DNA of 64,000 bases from Lethocerus indicus (Eukaryota; Arthropoda; Insecta; Hemiptera; Belostomatidae), in NCBI GenBank assembly GCA_019843655.1, contig JACDQD010000007.1, forward strand, positions 28,052,816-28,116,815, given 5' to 3'. Below, in pieces: positions 1-11,737 of the stretch; the stretch's first letter is position 1; each line of letters opens with the position of its first letter. A model generated the notes under the pieces. It was given only the letters and a program-made list of their open reading frames with translations, ran no database searches and was not told the origin of the DNA. A program made the translations under genes and the position numbers.

Positions 1-529
1 CGTGGAAGCCGGCGTTTTGTAATGAATTTCCACTCGGTTTTTTGGCCGTGGACAATAAAACTGAGGCTAACTGCCAAAATACTGGAATGGGTTCCTTTTT
101 CGGGGTGGGTGGTGGTGGTGGGGGCGGTTTACCCTTTGGTAGGGGGGTTGAAATTGCTAAGAAAGGAGACCCCCCCCCCAACTCCAGATTGCCGTCTTAA
201 TTGCTGCTCATTTACCTCCTACCCTTAATATAATCCTCCCCTGGTGGCGGAGACGGGACGAGAAAACTGTAGCCGCTAAACTGCAACTTCAGTAGTCAAA
301 TTACGGCGGCTCGCCGTCCACTTTCCGGAGTCGGCCCCCTTCCCCCTCTCTCCTGGGGGGGGGGTTGCTACGGGGGCATCTCAAGAAAGTTTCAACGTCC
401 AAAATTATCATATCCGGAATGATGGGATTTCCCGATCCTCCGAGGGTAAGATTGTTCCGACCGCTGTGGGAATATAAAAATATACGGACAAAAAAAAAGA
501 AGTTATAACTTCGCGAAGCATTTAACAAG
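1..529. other. Non-coding stretch, no gene seen
   Basis: There are several homopolymer runs of C or G (near 172-180 and 353-364) and a purine/pyrimidine-biased segment, but no coding frame with recognisable protein similarity and no repeat shared with the rest of the window. Confidence 0.5.
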
Positions 530-655
530 TTTAGAATACGTGTTTTGTGGTCTGCGAGGGGGTTGGAATGGCGTAGATTTTCCCTCTCTCTGGTTTGGTC
601 TTTTGACAGACCGGTTTCGGCCGTTCGCCGTCTTCAGTAGCGTTGTTGTTAGTCA
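530..655 (-). repeat. HPR hairpin element, tail plus one arm only
   Basis: The copy starts with the family tail (ttagaatacgtg, then ttttgtggtctgcgaggggg). It continues through the outer arm, the GCCGG box and a minus-strand hammerhead-like core at about 609-642, and then stops, so the second arm is missing. With the tail at the left, the element reads on the minus strand. It looks like an old copy deleted on its 5' side. Confidence 0.7.
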
Positions 656-814
656 GGGTACATATATACATGTAAAAGGGTTAATAAGAGGGGTATAAAC
701 CCTGAATAATAGCACAGATATATACTAAACAAACCGGAATGTCGTCCAATAATGTCCTCTCGTTTATTCTCTAAACTCTTTAATATTTATGTATTAACAA
801 AAATATGTGTATTG

Positions 815-892
815 GCTAATTTTGCCTAAAGCGGCAAGCCGTCGACTTGTCGAGCCGGGGGTTCGTACCCCGTTTGGCGAATTTAAAATTAT
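815..892 (+). pseudogene. tRNA-like sequence (T-arm/B-box), possibly tRNA-derived repeat
   Basis: A perfect T-arm (CGGGG, loop GTTCGTA, CCCCG) lies at about 855-872. Upstream is a possible anticodon arm with stem GCAAG/CTTGT and loop CCGTCGA, which would place GTC (Asp) as the anticodon. No convincing D-arm is present. The acceptor strands pair only partly (GCCTAAA with TTTGGC). The sequence is therefore a degenerate tRNA or the head of a SINE-like repeat, not a good gene. Confidence 0.3.
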
Positions 893-1460
893 TCTTCCTT
901 TTTAAATTTTTTGCGTTGAATCGCGACTAAATTTTTTAAAAAGTGAATTACAAAAATCGGCTGAAAGGAAAAAGAAAAATTATGAACGCGGTTCGAATAC
1001 AGTCGCACCCCCGGGAGTCGTAGTACTCGTGCTTAATGGCCGTGGGAGCGCAAGCCCAGCCACCCTCCCTCCGCCGTCAAGACTCGGCCTACTGAAGTTT
1101 AAGGCCCATTAACATCAAGTAAAATATTCAGTGGCTACCTCCTGGGGGGTAGTAGGGAGGATGGGGCGGCCGGGGGTTGAATTAAAGGGGAGGTCTTATC
1201 CAAATGGGAATTACCAATCTATAATCTCTTTACAGCTCTCTGTTGGTTATTCTGTGGTTTGGAATTTCCCCCCAACACCCCCTCAAGCCCCCAAAACTCA
1301 CTCCCCCAGGTTCGGTTTTAAGGAAGACCAATCAAGGGGTAGTTTCTTCGGTTCAATCTCCTTTCAGGGTGGCATTCGTCAACGTGAATACGCGGCTATC
1401 TTTGATTCTGAAAAAAAATACTTTTTATTTTAATTTTTTTTCGCCACAAAACATGTCTGT

Positions 1461-1832
1461 TTTATGCGGTTTTTAGACCCAAAGTCTGCCCAAAAATGAG
1501 GTTTTTAGGCGCAATATCGACCCAAAAATGCTTTTTTTTTAGGTCAAAATCGGCCCAAAAATGCGGTTTTTAGGCCTAAAATAGGCCAACAAATGCGGTT
1601 TGTAGGCCCAAAAATGCGGTTTTTAGGTGCGAAATCAGTTCAAAAAGTGGTTTTTAGGCTCAAAATCGGCCCAAAAATGCGGTCTTTGGCCCAAGAATTC
1701 GGTTTTAGTCGCAAAATCGGCCCAAAATGATGTTTTTAGGCGCAAAATCATCCATAAATGCGCTTTTTAGGCGCAAAGTCAGCTCAAGAAAGCGGTTTTA
1801 GGCCCAGAAATGCGGTTTTTGGGACCAGAAAT
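1461..1832. repeat. Degenerate tandem repeat, unit about 30-36 bp
   Basis: About eleven imperfect units share the words GGTTTTTAGGC and AAAATCGGCCCAAAAATGC. Spacing drifts between about 25 and 40 bp. Related wording (TTTTAGGC, GATTTT, AAAACC) recurs near 20640-20900 and 28780-29560, so this may be one local member of a wider satellite-like family. Confidence 0.75.
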
Positions 1833-2747
1833 GCTGTTTGTTCACAAAATTGTTTCATACAAGCCCTATGGTGTGGACCATACGAAAGCGTTACCGACGG
1901 TTTGCAGTTTACAGATTTTATTTTCAACTAATAGACGCAATATCTCTTTTATTTATTCTATCAGTTCTGGAGGAAAATCAGGAAACGGGGAAGATAATTT
2001 TGTTACAAATTATCTTGTTATTCATTCCAACGTACTTTCTCGTCATTTAATATATCACTGTTTAAGATCTATTTTTTATCCCGTTGGACTTACAATACTC
2101 TTGTTAGACTTACAACCTTTAATACACTGGTTTTAAGCAAATTTTATATCACCTTGCTCTGGATTTATGCCCGGCGGCCTCATTACAATTGTATGTACAA
2201 ACTAAGAAAAGAAAAAATATCTGAGACTTTAGATAAGTTTTTAAATCAATCTCTAATTTGCCCCTACAACTTATATAACGACAGTATATGGACTACTGAC
2301 GCTGGCGAATAACCAATTGGAGCGGAGACGCGCCGGCGATTCGCTCGAAATTCACGGGCGTTTAATCAAAGCACGCTTTTGTTATTGTCCCTTAATTCGG
2401 ACGGGGGACTTTAGGGGATGAACGCGCTCCTGTCCTCAAAGGTTGTTACGCGCCCTTAACGTGACGGAAGGGTAAAAGACACCCCCACAACCCCTGAGAA
2501 GAAGATTGATGAAATGGTTCTGAATCGGTGAAATGAACGAATGAGCGAACTCTACAAGAGAGATTATTAATTCTTATTGACTGTCTGTTAATATACAATT
2601 ATTGATTAATATAAATGCATACGGTTAATACGTTTATGTACAATACATATTTAATTACACTTCTTGGTGTACAAATCACACTTGATATTCCACGCCGACG
2701 TCGGATTGTTCTAATTATAAACAAATTGGATCCAAAAAAAATAATGG
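1833..2747. other. Non-coding stretch, no gene seen
   Basis: The sequence is AT-rich. Two overlapping open frames of about 70-108 codons at 1810-2136 lack any recognisable domain and look accidental. No repeat shared with other parts of the window was found. Confidence 0.45.
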
Positions 2748-3038
2748 TAGACTTCCAGGTAGATTTGTTGTGTTTCTGTCTCCTCTCTCGCCGGTTCCCC
2801 GTCTTTTGCCAGACCGGTTTCGGCCGCTCGCCATCTTCAGCAGCGCTGTGTTGTTAGTCACTTTGGATGCCCGTAAAACGTCCAAAGTTCCGATAGCGAC
2901 TCGAACCGCTACCGAAGATGGCGAGCGGCCGAAACCGGTCTGGCAAAAGGCGGGGAACCGGCGACAGGAGACGGGAACACACACGAAATCTACGGTATAT
3001 TCCAACCCTTCGCAGACCACAAAACAGGTATGTCAAAC
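2748..3038 (+). repeat. HPR hairpin element
   Basis: The left arm starts at the GTAGATTT-type end (2757 onward) with a minus-strand core at about 2812-2846. The right arm carries the plus-strand core at 2907-2940, followed by CGAAATCTACGGTAT and the complete tail, ending near GGTATGTCAAACT. The plus-strand core has CCGAAGA in place of CTGAAGA. Tail is on the right only. Confidence 0.85.
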
Positions 3039-3807
3039 TATCAGGATTAATAGAATAGAAGTTTAGCTATCCGGTTATAGGGGACGGTTCGTCCTACACA
3101 AGGCAGTCTCTTGTGCCTACAATTATTTATTCTTAAATGATTTATCTTCGTTATAATATTGTCGACAACAAAAAAATATAATGGAATACGTATCTATTAA
3201 CTCGAACTATGATCCGAACTATAGTATGACTCCCGGTAGTTGAATCCCTTTGTGATGCCAGACCCGCCGTACTCGCGTGTCCTGCGGGACACTGTTAAGG
3301 AAAGGAAAATTCTATAAATTTCTGAAACCGCGTCTCCTTCCAGTCTACCCATTAATTAATTGTTAATGACACGGTAATTCAACGGCCACTATAAATAGTT
3401 GAGAATTTTCACTTTTCCGACTTCTCATCTTCACTTCTTTCAATTCTCAGCTGTAGGAAGAAAATCACGTGTCCGAGAAAATTTAAATTTGAAATCTTAA
3501 AATTACGGGATCAGATTCGAAATGTTAATCTCTGTTAACGTAATAATTCGATTTTTTTGTCAACTATCGCTGTCGTGGGCGAAAAAAAAGGGAATTATGA
3601 AATATCGGGGAATCATTTATTTTCTTTTTTTTTTGAGAGTGAGAGAGAGAGAGGCTAGCAATTAATTCTTCGGTATCGCTTTTATTTACCGATGACGATT
3701 CTTAATTAAACTCACGGCGGAGTTTTTTTATTTTTCTTCTTCGTCTCCTTTTTCCTTCCGACGGCTTTTAATTTCGCCCGAATAATGAAGGCGGTAAGAC
3801 ATCCGCC

Positions 3808-3838
3808 GGGGGTAGTTGGGGTTGGGGGTTGGGGTGGA
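3808..3838 (+). other. G-quadruplex-forming motif
   Basis: Four runs of four or five G (GGGGG-TAGTT-GGGG-TT-GGGGG-TT-GGGG) with loops of 2-5 nt meet the usual intramolecular G4 pattern. It sits in an otherwise unannotated stretch (3039-4090) whose only other feature is a short (GA)n at about 3632-3652. Confidence 0.6.
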
Positions 3839-4090
3839 GGAAATATCGGAAAATCGAGGGGAAACTGGGGATGAGGGCGGATGAACGGAGGAAGCGGGGG
3901 TTCAGTGCTATTAGCACTGTGGAGCATTGATCCGGTTATTTCGGTGCCGCGTTTCGTCGGTTAGCGAATCGTCCATCGGCCGTTTCGAGTGAAATTCTCG
4001 AGTAGAACGAAAAAAAGAAACGGGACGAGAATGAGGGAATTTCGCGGCTTTATTAGAACAAAAAAATTTTATAGACAAAACTACTACAGT

Positions 4091-4212
4091 AGATTTCGTG
4101 TGTTTCTCTCTCCTCTCGCTGGTTTGGTCTTTTGCTTAGCTTAGGAGAAAGAAAAACACGAAATCAACGGTATTCCAACCCCTGGCAGACCACAAAACGG
4201 GTATTCTAAAAA
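4091..4212 (+). repeat. Short HPR element with deleted cores
   Basis: The two outer arms meet almost directly: GTAGATTTCGTGTG and the CTCCTCTCGC box, then a TTGCTTAGCTTAGGAG centre, then the reverse arm and the tail. Both hammerhead-like cores are missing. The copy at 7121-7247 has the same centre, so this is a short subfamily and not a random deletion. Confidence 0.8.
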
Positions 4213-4616
4213 AAAAATGATAATTTTTTGGCCTATTGAGCAGTTCCGTTGTAAATACAAGGTAATGACCTATACAACCTCATTTTTATGAGGTTATAAA
4301 GTGTATTACAGTGGTGAGTAGAGGGTATCGGACAAAAAGTATAATAACAGAATTGGAGATATATCAAAGAATTATAGGTTTACAAATACAAATAACTTTA
4401 TTCTTCTACGAATACAAATAGGACAGCGAGAAAAACGATATACAATTAATAGCTCTTACACCACCCTACTGGTTTTCTAAAATTGATATACCTAATTATT
4501 ATGATAGAGGCTACCGATATTGATATGATAATCGGGGAAAATTAACAATAAAACCACGAGGACTTAGGCTAAACCCATTGCATTCACTCGCACACTTTGC
4601 ACCATTGCACTTAGTT

Positions 4617-4731
4617 ATAGGATGTTAAATTAACGCAAGATTTGAATCGAAGCTGCATTATTTTGAAATATTGATAATGTATAACCCTACTATCGGCTGT
4701 CGGTTTATTTTAATAGGGTTGGAACTTCAAA
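4617..4731 (+). repeat. Degenerate mariner-type MITE (family C relic)
   Basis: The segment shares TTAACGCAAGATTTGAATCG and, further in, CTATCGGCTGTCGG and AATAGGGTTG with the better copy at 34077-34304. The left terminus is eroded (taggatgtt instead of TAGGGTGTCCC) and the right terminus is missing. Confidence 0.6.
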
Positions 4732-5249
4732 GTTAATTTCGGGAACCCAGCTAATAGAGGGAGGACAAGCGGAATTTATGTTCATCACCCGGTTTTAATC
4801 CGTTTCTCGAATTTGTTTTCTAAATTATTGCACTTTACAACTTACTGTAATTACCGTAACCGTGGGGGGGCTTATTGTACATATCATACATTTTGAAATA
4901 CGATTCGGCCGAAAGATTTTGAGCAAATAAGTTACTTAAGGTTATTGCCCCCCCCTTCCCCGGAGGTATGAATAAGGGAAGGGGGGCCCCCCTCTTTTCC
5001 CACGCCCCGGTAAAAGGGCTTTAGGGCCCCCTTTTTACCCTTCCGAGCCGATATTTAGGAGCTGCCTTAGGCCTAATACAGCGAAAGGAACCCCCCCCCT
5101 TCTCTTAGGAATCACTCGGATAATATGAGGATAAATGCTCTTATACACTTGTGGAAAGTGAATCCACGCTTGTTTATACCGATTTGAGGCAATCCCTTTC
5201 CGCTCAAGATATATCCGATTAAATTATAGTCGCGAAGCATTCTGTTATA

Positions 5250-5498
5250 CTGTAGAAGTCGGTCTTTCGCCAGACCGGTTTCGGCCGCTCGCCACCTTCA
5301 GTAGCGCTGTGTCGCTTTGGCGCCGGGACGACAATAGAGACAGTGTACAAGTGACAGCGCGACAGTGCAGTGAGGGTGCCAAAAACATCCAAAGTGACTA
5401 ACGGCGCGCTACTGAAGATGATGGCGAGCGGACGAAAAAACCGGTCTAGCAAAAGACCGGCGAGAGGAGACACACGAAATCGACGATATTCCAACCAG
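5250..5498 (+). repeat. HPR hairpin element
   Basis: The left arm lacks its outer end and begins at the GGTCTTTCGCCAGACCGG box. The minus core is at 5273-5306. The right arm (5407-5446) has an ATG insertion and extra A residues in the GAAA segment. The tail is cut after ATATTCCAACC. Confidence 0.75.
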
Positions 5499-5619
5499 TC
5501 AAAACATTGTGTTATAGCCGTTCTGTATTACAGTTTAAATTGTCAAAATAGACGTTTTTGTTTGTAAAAACTCAATTCAGAAAACGGGGTCGTCTAACTT
5601 AAACATTTACACAAATATA

Positions 5620-5828
5620 AGGTGTACCCAAAAGTAATTAACAATTTGATAAGATGTATTTTGGTCTTGAGGAGTTCCTCGAGAGGGGAATCGAAAATTT
5701 GCCGGAAAAGTGGCAGAGAGTTGTCGATAACATCGGTAAATATATAGTAGATTAATAATTGAAGTTTTTTTTAGCAAAATAAAATTAATTCCAAAGTCAA
5801 AATGTCGATTATTTTTGGGTACCCCTAA
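5620..5828 (+). mobile_element. Mariner-type MITE (family A) keeping transposase C-terminus
   Basis: Terminal inverted repeats of about 24 bp (AGGTGTACCCAAAAGTAATT on the left, reverse of AATTATTTTTGGGTACCCCTAA on the right) are flanked by TA, the mariner/Tc1 target. Internally about 35 codons survive (KMYFGLEEFLERGIENLPEK and then W), which resembles the C-terminal end of mariner transposases (the LP-[ED]-[KR]-W segment). The rest of the transposase gene is deleted. Sister copies are at 19122-19336 and 55935-56097. Confidence 0.85.
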
Positions 5829-6491
5829 TATATCCGCGAGCGAAATCTCTTTTTCCGTACAAAGAGATGAGGTATCTTTTTCGTTCGCGATTGAAGGACA
5901 CGAAAAAAGAATTCGTTTCACCAGTTTCTGGTGGACAGTTTACGCCCTTTACGGTCAACCGAAACTATCCCCTAAGTGACACGACAGCCTTGCGACAGAA
6001 AACTACTACAAAGGAAAGTCTCTGAAATGTCACTTCTACAGCACTGGGACATTCAGAGGGGAGGGTTTTTTTTTCACCAACTGTCTACTGGGACGTGTGG
6101 AAAACATAATTGGGGTACGCGCCTACGCGGAGTTTTTCTGCGTACAAGTCGAAACAGGTACCAGTTTTGGACTTACGTCTTTCGCCGTCTCGGAATTTCA
6201 GTGCAACAATATAACAGTTTCAGGGGGGGGGGGGTAAATGAGAGAAAATATTGTCCCGGACGTATGAAAAGCCTGCGGGGACATAATAGTGATAATAGGG
6301 CCGATATAAATTGCGGCAGTACAGAAAACGGGGTCATTAAAAAAAACCGGGTTTTAATTGTGTTTTGTCGGGGAAGCGGGGAAAGGGATGATGGGGGAGG
6401 GGGGGGGAGTGGAAAGATCACTTTATAATGAGGCATTTCCCGAGCCCTCGTGGAGACGAGCGAGAGGGAATGTGGCAGTTTTGTGTCGGGA

Positions 6492-6493
<2 letters not shown>

Positions 6494-6528
<35 letters not shown>

Positions 6529-6640
6529 GGGGGGAGGCCACCCTCTTCATCGATCCGCGGCGCCACCCTCTTATTATCTGGGACAGACCCTCCTCCATCC
6601 CTCTCACTCTCTCTCTCTCCCTCCCTCTCTCCCTCACCCA
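6494..6640. repeat. (GA)n then (CT)n microsatellites
   Basis: A (GA) run at about 6494-6523 is followed some 70 bp later by a CT-rich run (about 6595-6640). The two could pair as a foldback. The open frames on both strands here are low-complexity artefacts. Confidence 0.85.
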
Positions 6641-6762
6641 GGACCCTCCCCCCACGAGGCGGCACCAAATCGTTTTAACTTCCTGTCAATATTTCATGCA
6701 TAAAAATGGTCTGCCACCCCCGAAGCTCTCTGCACAGGGTCCTAAATTCGGACCAACCTACT

Positions 6763-6763
6763 C

Positions 6764-6826
<63 letters not shown>
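6763..6826. repeat. (TA)n microsatellite
   Basis: About 30 TA units are interrupted once by ACATA. The array abuts the HPR copy that starts at 6827 without any spacer. Confidence 0.95.
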
Positions 6827-6831
<5 letters not shown>

Positions 6832-7078
6832 AGATTTAGTGTGTTTCTCTGTCTCCTCTCGCCGGTTCGGTCTTTCGCTAGACCGGTTTCGGCCCCTCGA
6901 CGTCTTCACTAGCGGTGTTAGTCACTTTGGCACATTGGATTTGTTTTTTGGTGATCCTCACTGTCATTTGTACTGTGTGCACTTTGGCATGTCACATAGT
7001 AAAAGTGACAGTGACAGTGCAGTGAGGATGTCTAGAAAAAACCGAAGATAGATCTTCAGTAGCAAAAGAACAAACCGG
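6827..7078. repeat. HPR hairpin element, no tail
   Basis: The left arm runs from GCCGTAGATTTAGTG through a minus core at 6881-6914 with several substitutions. The centre has the usual CACTTTGG and GTGACAGTGACAGTGCAGTG words. The right arm is badly eroded after 7040, and the core there is not recoverable. The tail is absent. Confidence 0.75.
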
Positions 7079-7120
7079 CGATCGCTTGAATTTTTCTATG
7101 ACGAAAACGATATCAGATTA

Positions 7121-7247
7121 CCGTAAATTTCGCGTGTTTCTGTCTCCTCTCGCTGGTTTGGTCTTATGCTTAGCTTAGGAGACAGAAACACACGAAATCT
7201 ACGTTATTCCAACCCCTCGCAGACCACAAAACGGGTATTCTGAACTA
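7121..7247 (+). repeat. Short HPR element (same subfamily as 4091)
   Basis: The outer arms surround the TTAGCTTAGGAGACAG centre, with a full right tail ending GGGTATTCTGAACT. Hammerhead-like cores are absent, as in the 4091 copy. Confidence 0.8.
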
Positions 7248-7511
7248 TCCTATTATCATCCGGGATACATTCCGATTTAATCTCTGGGAGGCGTTTAAGC
7301 CGCCTTTGAGAGGGGATAAAGGACGCGCAACGGGGAGAGCGATTGGACCAGTAGAATCGGGATAAGGGATAAGACGGGAATGGAGCTTTAATGAACCCCG
7401 GGGGGGGAATTTATAAATACATCGACTACAGCGATGCGAATTGACATCGGGGTATTTGAGTTCGAAGGAATCTTTCGATTGGAATCTCCGGACGCGAACT
7501 TTGTTTACGAT

Positions 7512-8323
7512 GCCGTAGATTTCGTGTCGTTTCTGTCTCCTCTCGCCGGTCCGGTCTTTTGCCGGACCGGTTTCGGCCGTTCGCCGTCTTCAGTAGCGGG
7601 TTTACCCACTCTGGACGTCACATAGTACAAGTGACAGGGTCACAGTGCAGTGAGGGTGCCCGAAGGACATCCAAACTAAGTGACTAACACAGCGCTACTG
7701 AAGATGGCGAGCGGCCGAAACCGGTCTGGCAAAAGACCAAACCGGCGAGAGAGGAGACAAACACAACAAATCTACGGTACTTTTTTCTTCCTTTAATTGA
7801 AATAAGAAATTTGAGAACGATAGACGGAAAGAAACTTTAAAATAATACCGTAGATTTAGTGCGTTTCTGCCTCCTCTAGCCGGTTCGGTATTTTGCCTAG
7901 ACCGGTTTCGGCCGCTCGCCATCTTCAGTAGCGCGTTGTTAGTCACTTTGGATGTTTTCTGGGCATCCTCGCTGGACTGTCACTGGACTAACGCCGCTAC
8001 TGGAGGAGATGGCGGGCGGGTCCTTAACAAAAAAACCGGAGATTTCGTGCGTTTCTGTCTCCTCTCGCCTTTGCCAGACCGGTTTCGGCCGCTCGCCATC
8101 TTCGGTAGCGCGGTGTTTGTCAGCCACTTTGGCGCTTACACGCGCGACAAACAGACAACCGCCACAGTACAAGTGCAGTGAGGATGCCCCAGAAAAAAAT
8201 CCAAGACACCGCTACTGAAGATGGCGAACGGCCGAAACCGGTCTGGCGGAAGACCGAACCGGCGATAGGAGACGAAATCTACGCTATTCCGACCCGTCGC
8301 ACACCGCAAAACTGGTATTCTAA
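7512..8323 (+). repeat. Composite of HPR copies sharing a spacer with the 11-kb array
   Basis: The first hairpin (7512-7781) has cores at 7565-7598 (minus) and 7693-7726 (plus). It is followed by a 66-bp spacer (TACTTTTTTCTTCC through AACTTTAAAATAAT) and a second left arm (core 7900-7933) whose right arm is degraded. A third left arm (core 8077-8110) pairs with a right arm (core 8210-8243) and a tail ending GGTATTCTAAAT. The first hairpin's right half and the spacer match 11200-11440, so the two regions are duplicates. Confidence 0.85.
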
Positions 8324-8572
8324 ATTTTTCGTTATATTTCTGTGCGCAAATATCGGAAAAAACGTTTGAATCGTATACCTAATGACGTTTTGGCGGCGTA
8401 AAATGTCGTCGCGACTGGAACAGCGGTTGAGTAAAAGTGTGACCGGACGTCCTTGGAGAACGGAGGTCCGCTTATAGAGGTCAATGGCTCTCTGTTGGCC
8501 CCTCTCGCCCGGTTCGATTGACCTAGTTGTACTCCGGTACCGCTCCGGGTACACAGTATCTCCTCTCCTCCA

Positions 8573-8597
8573 TCTCTCTCTCTCTCTCTCTCTCTCC
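8573..8597. repeat. (CT)n microsatellite
   Basis: About twelve CT units are followed directly by a truncated HPR core (CCGTCTTCAGTAGCGG, 8607-8622). Confidence 0.9.
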
Positions 8598-8629
8598 GGA
8601 GAACCGTCTTCAGTAGCGGTGCCCTCCAC

Positions 8630-9086
8630 TTCTTCACTACGCCAACTATGTTACTGCGGAATAGTAACACCGACAAGTTGGCGTTGTACATATTTTTAAG
8701 TGCGTCAACTTCTTTGCACACAGATAAGCCGTAGATGGTTTTGAATGTACGTATAAGATACCATTCTGCAATGTCCCAGTGTTGAACTATGGCGATCCGA
8801 ATCAATATAATGGCCTTTATTCGGTCATCGTCGACCTCCACCGGACGTCCACAGACGAAAAATCCCCAACTTTTATGGCTTCATCGCCGTACACGGCGTA
8901 CAACTTTTTATGAGCTTTTTTGCGAAAATAAAAAAGCTAAATGTGACGGAAACGCTCACTTCGGTCCACCGTGTTTCAGCTTACATGTAATTTTGAAACC
9001 GAAATTTTGGCGTACTTAAAAATAGGTACAACGCCACTTGTTGTAGCGAATTCAGCAATCGCTTAGTTGTCGACCCGATAATTAAG
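8630..9086 (-). pseudogene. Mariner transposase relic, 5' end and DNA-binding half
   Basis: Read on the minus strand from 9086, the terminus ATTATCGGGTCGACAACTAA resembles mariner ends. It is followed by broken coding pieces: FRKKAHKKLYAVYGDEA (around 8880-8935) and GRPVEVDDDRIKAII (around 8805-8850). These correspond to the N-terminal helix-turn-helix region and the linker of mariner transposases. At least two frameshifts or stops separate them, and no catalytic DD(34)D part is left. An HPR core fragment and a (CT)n run replace the 3' part. The gene is clearly dead. Confidence 0.75.
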
Positions 9087-10289
9087 AGGAGGACCTGAGA
9101 AATTCAAAGCGAAATTGTTGAAATATAACGCAATTATGGCGGACAAACCGCCCAAATGGTATTTTCTGTTATACGCTTGTCTACATCAAGGTAAATACCT
9201 TTCATTCAGCGGATTAGTAGTTAAAAATGTCGGTTGTCCTAGAGGCGATGCATTTTCGGAAAAAATATTAATACATTAATATTTGAATAATATTAATAAA
9301 TTGATACAAAGTGTCGGCCAGTGGCGCCCTCTCCAGCCGACATTGATTATTAAATATCCTTTTGTAGAATAAAACTCTACAAACTGACCTTTTGTAGCTT
9401 AACAAATTGGCTTTTCGCGGCTTCCGCACTGTCGATTGTACCGATTTTGAACGATTATGAAAGGCTAAATGCCGGAAAACGTTCGGAAAAACTCGAGGAA
9501 AACTTCCGTTTATACGTACGTATATACACCCATTATCCTGGGATCGAGCGCTTTTGTGTTTTATTATACGGTTGTGCAAATTCTTTTAGCAGAAACATTT
9601 TCAGTAGAAGATCACAGATAAGGAATTGAAAAATTATACGCGCTTAATTGAAAATTTACATCGATAGTCGGGTCGGAGGACATGCGGTACGTTCCTCATC
9701 GGAACCTGTCTCGACATTGTATTTTCGCAATTTCAACTTAGTTCCATTTATTTTCACCTTATTGCGTCCGTTTTCAGTTAACAGACACTATTGTTAGTAC
9801 TACCGGTAGATCATATTTTACGCGATAAGACGGTCATCCGCCACGAGGTGTTCTTCGGGTTGTCCTGTTCGTCGGCTTAATGTATATACATACTTCTCCA
9901 TATCCATTTTTCAACTGTGGAAGTGAAATTACCGTTCAAAACTTTCGCTGCAGATATCAGCTATTTATAAGACGAACTGTCCCTTTTAACGGATGTGATG
10001 CTATTTCCAGTTATCGTGGCTTTAAAATCCCTCTTATCTGTCTGTACGTTCCAACGAGGTTACAATCATAAATGACTCAATCTGTATTTTTTTTTTTAAT
10101 ATATCAATTCACCGTATTATCCATCGAAAGGAATATTCATTATGTCCCATGCTTTATACCGTTTTGCGAGGTACACAGAATTATTACCATTTCTCTTATG
10201 CGTAGTGTTGCGAATTTCGTTTTTTCCTACAATAGGACATCGGGGTAGGTTCGCTTGTTACTGCGGGGAGAATATCGGTCAGCGGGGTT
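9087..10289. other. Non-coding stretch, no gene seen
   Basis: This is AT-rich unique-looking sequence with no recognisable domain in any frame. A short local duplication of CTTTTGTAG words occurs near 9358-9400. Confidence 0.4.
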
Positions 10290-10496
10290 TCACAACCCCT
10301 TAAAATTAAATAGGCAAAACCCTTCCAGTAGGTACAACAGGGTTTCCATCCCCTTGGAATTAAATAGGCAAAACCCTTCCAGTAGTGGAGCGAAAAAACA
10401 CTCGATTTTTTCAACAGGGTTTCCATCCCCTTGGAATTAAATAGGCAAAACCCTTCCAGTAGTGGAGCGAAAAAACCCTCGATTTTTCCGGCAGTA
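10290..10496. repeat. Tandem repeat, 77-bp unit, about 2.7 copies
   Basis: GGGTTTCCATCCCCTTGGAA recurs at 10340 and 10417, and the following TAAATAGGCAAAACCCTTCC occurs three times (10307, 10361 and 10438 regions). The unit also contains GTGGAGCGAAAAAAC and CTCGATTTTT. The first unit is shorter. Units are near-identical, so the array is young. Confidence 0.9.
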
Positions 10497-11038
10497 CTAC
10501 TGGAACTTATTTAGTGATAATGTTGTTATTGAGCCTGTTTTTTTTTACTGTTGATCAATAAAATGATAAATATAAGTTACTACACTTTTCTCTTTCTTTT
10601 CATTCTCCTGTCAGTTTGGGATCAGTGAAAGTAAAGCTGTCAAAAAAAACACTCAACAACAGAACACTTATTGTTGTTTTTGATTTTCAGTGAGAAAAGT
10701 GGCATTTACCAGAAGCGTGCACAGTTTGTGACTGCATTAAGAATTTGTTCATGAAACTAGTTTAAGACGTATCCTGAGAGAGTTCAAAGTTCGAAGTCGA
10801 AGTGACACTTGTTGTTCTACGCCCCTGTTGGGATTTGTTTCCCTATTTCAAAGTCCGAACAGCTCCCGCCGTTTAGATTTATCTTAGGGACAATTCAGGA
10901 AATCAATAATTAGGAAAATTAATACTTCGAAATAAAATAATTAATTAAATACTCGCTAATTTTGCGGTGGAAACAGAGTTGTTTTTCTTTGACCTCACCC
11001 CTCTTGAAACCTTGCCAATAATAAAATACTTTTTTCTT

Positions 11039-11360
11039 CCAACATACCTGTTTTGTGGTCTGCGAGGGGTTGGAATACCGTAGATTTGTTGTTTTTCTGT
11101 CTCCTCTCGCCGTTTCGGTCTTTTGCCGGACCGGTTTCGGCCGTTCGCCGTCTTCAGTAGCGTTCAGTGTTGTTACCCACTTTGGCACCTTGGACGTCGC
11201 ATAGTAAGTACAAGTGAGAGGGACGCAGCGCAGTGAGGATGCCCGAAAAACATCCAAACTAAGTGGCTAACACAGCGCTACTGAAGATGGCGAGCGGCCG
11301 AAACCGGTCCGGCAAAAGACCAAACCGGCGAGAGAGGAGACAAACACAACAAATCTACGG
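11039..11360 (-). repeat. HPR hairpin element with perfect 12-bp target duplication
   Basis: The tail is at the left (AACATACCTGTTTTGTGGTC at 11041). Cores lie at 11129-11162 (minus) and 11277-11310 (plus). The right end stops at AAATCTACGG with no tail. The direct repeat TACTTTTTTCTT flanks the copy at 11027-11038 and 11361-11372. The copy therefore inserted into the spacer that is preserved at 7782-7847 and 11670-11737. Confidence 0.9.
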
Positions 11361-11426
11361 TACTTTTTTCTTTATTTAATTGAAATAAGAAATTTAAGAA
11401 TAGATGGGATGAAACTTTAAAATAAT

Positions 11427-11669
11427 ACCGTAGATTTCGTGCGTTTCTGTCTCCTCTCTCGCTGGTTTGGTCTTTTGCCAGACCGGTTTCGGCCGCTCGC
11501 CATCTTCAGTAGCGGTGTCAGTCACTTTGGCACATTGATGTTTTTTGGGCATCCTCGCAGGCACTGTCAATGAACTAACGCCGCTACTGAAGGAGATGGC
11601 GAGCAGCCGAAATCGGTCTGGCAAAAGACCAAACCAACGAGAGAGGAGACAAACACAACAAATCTACGG
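11427..11669. repeat. HPR hairpin element, second unit of the array
   Basis: Minus core is at 11481-11514. The plus core at 11582-11619 has a GGA insertion in the CTGAAGA box and AAATCGG instead of AAACCGG. Neither end has a tail. The preceding spacer 11361-11426 is repeated at 11670-11737, making spacer plus hairpin a tandem unit of about 309 bp. Confidence 0.85.
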
Positions 11670-11737
11670 TACTTTTCTCTTCCTTTAATTGAAATAAGAA
11701 ATTTAAGAACAATAGATGGGAAGAAACTTTAAAATAA

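Noticed and set aside
815..892. Functional tRNA-Asp gene
   Set aside because: Only the T-arm and a possible anticodon arm are good. D-arm and acceptor stem do not form.
10290..10496. CRISPR-like array (GTTTCCATCCCC words at regular spacing)
   Set aside because: The whole 77-bp unit repeats, so there are no unique spacers. The setting is a eukaryotic genome and no cas-like gene is present. It is an ordinary tandem repeat.
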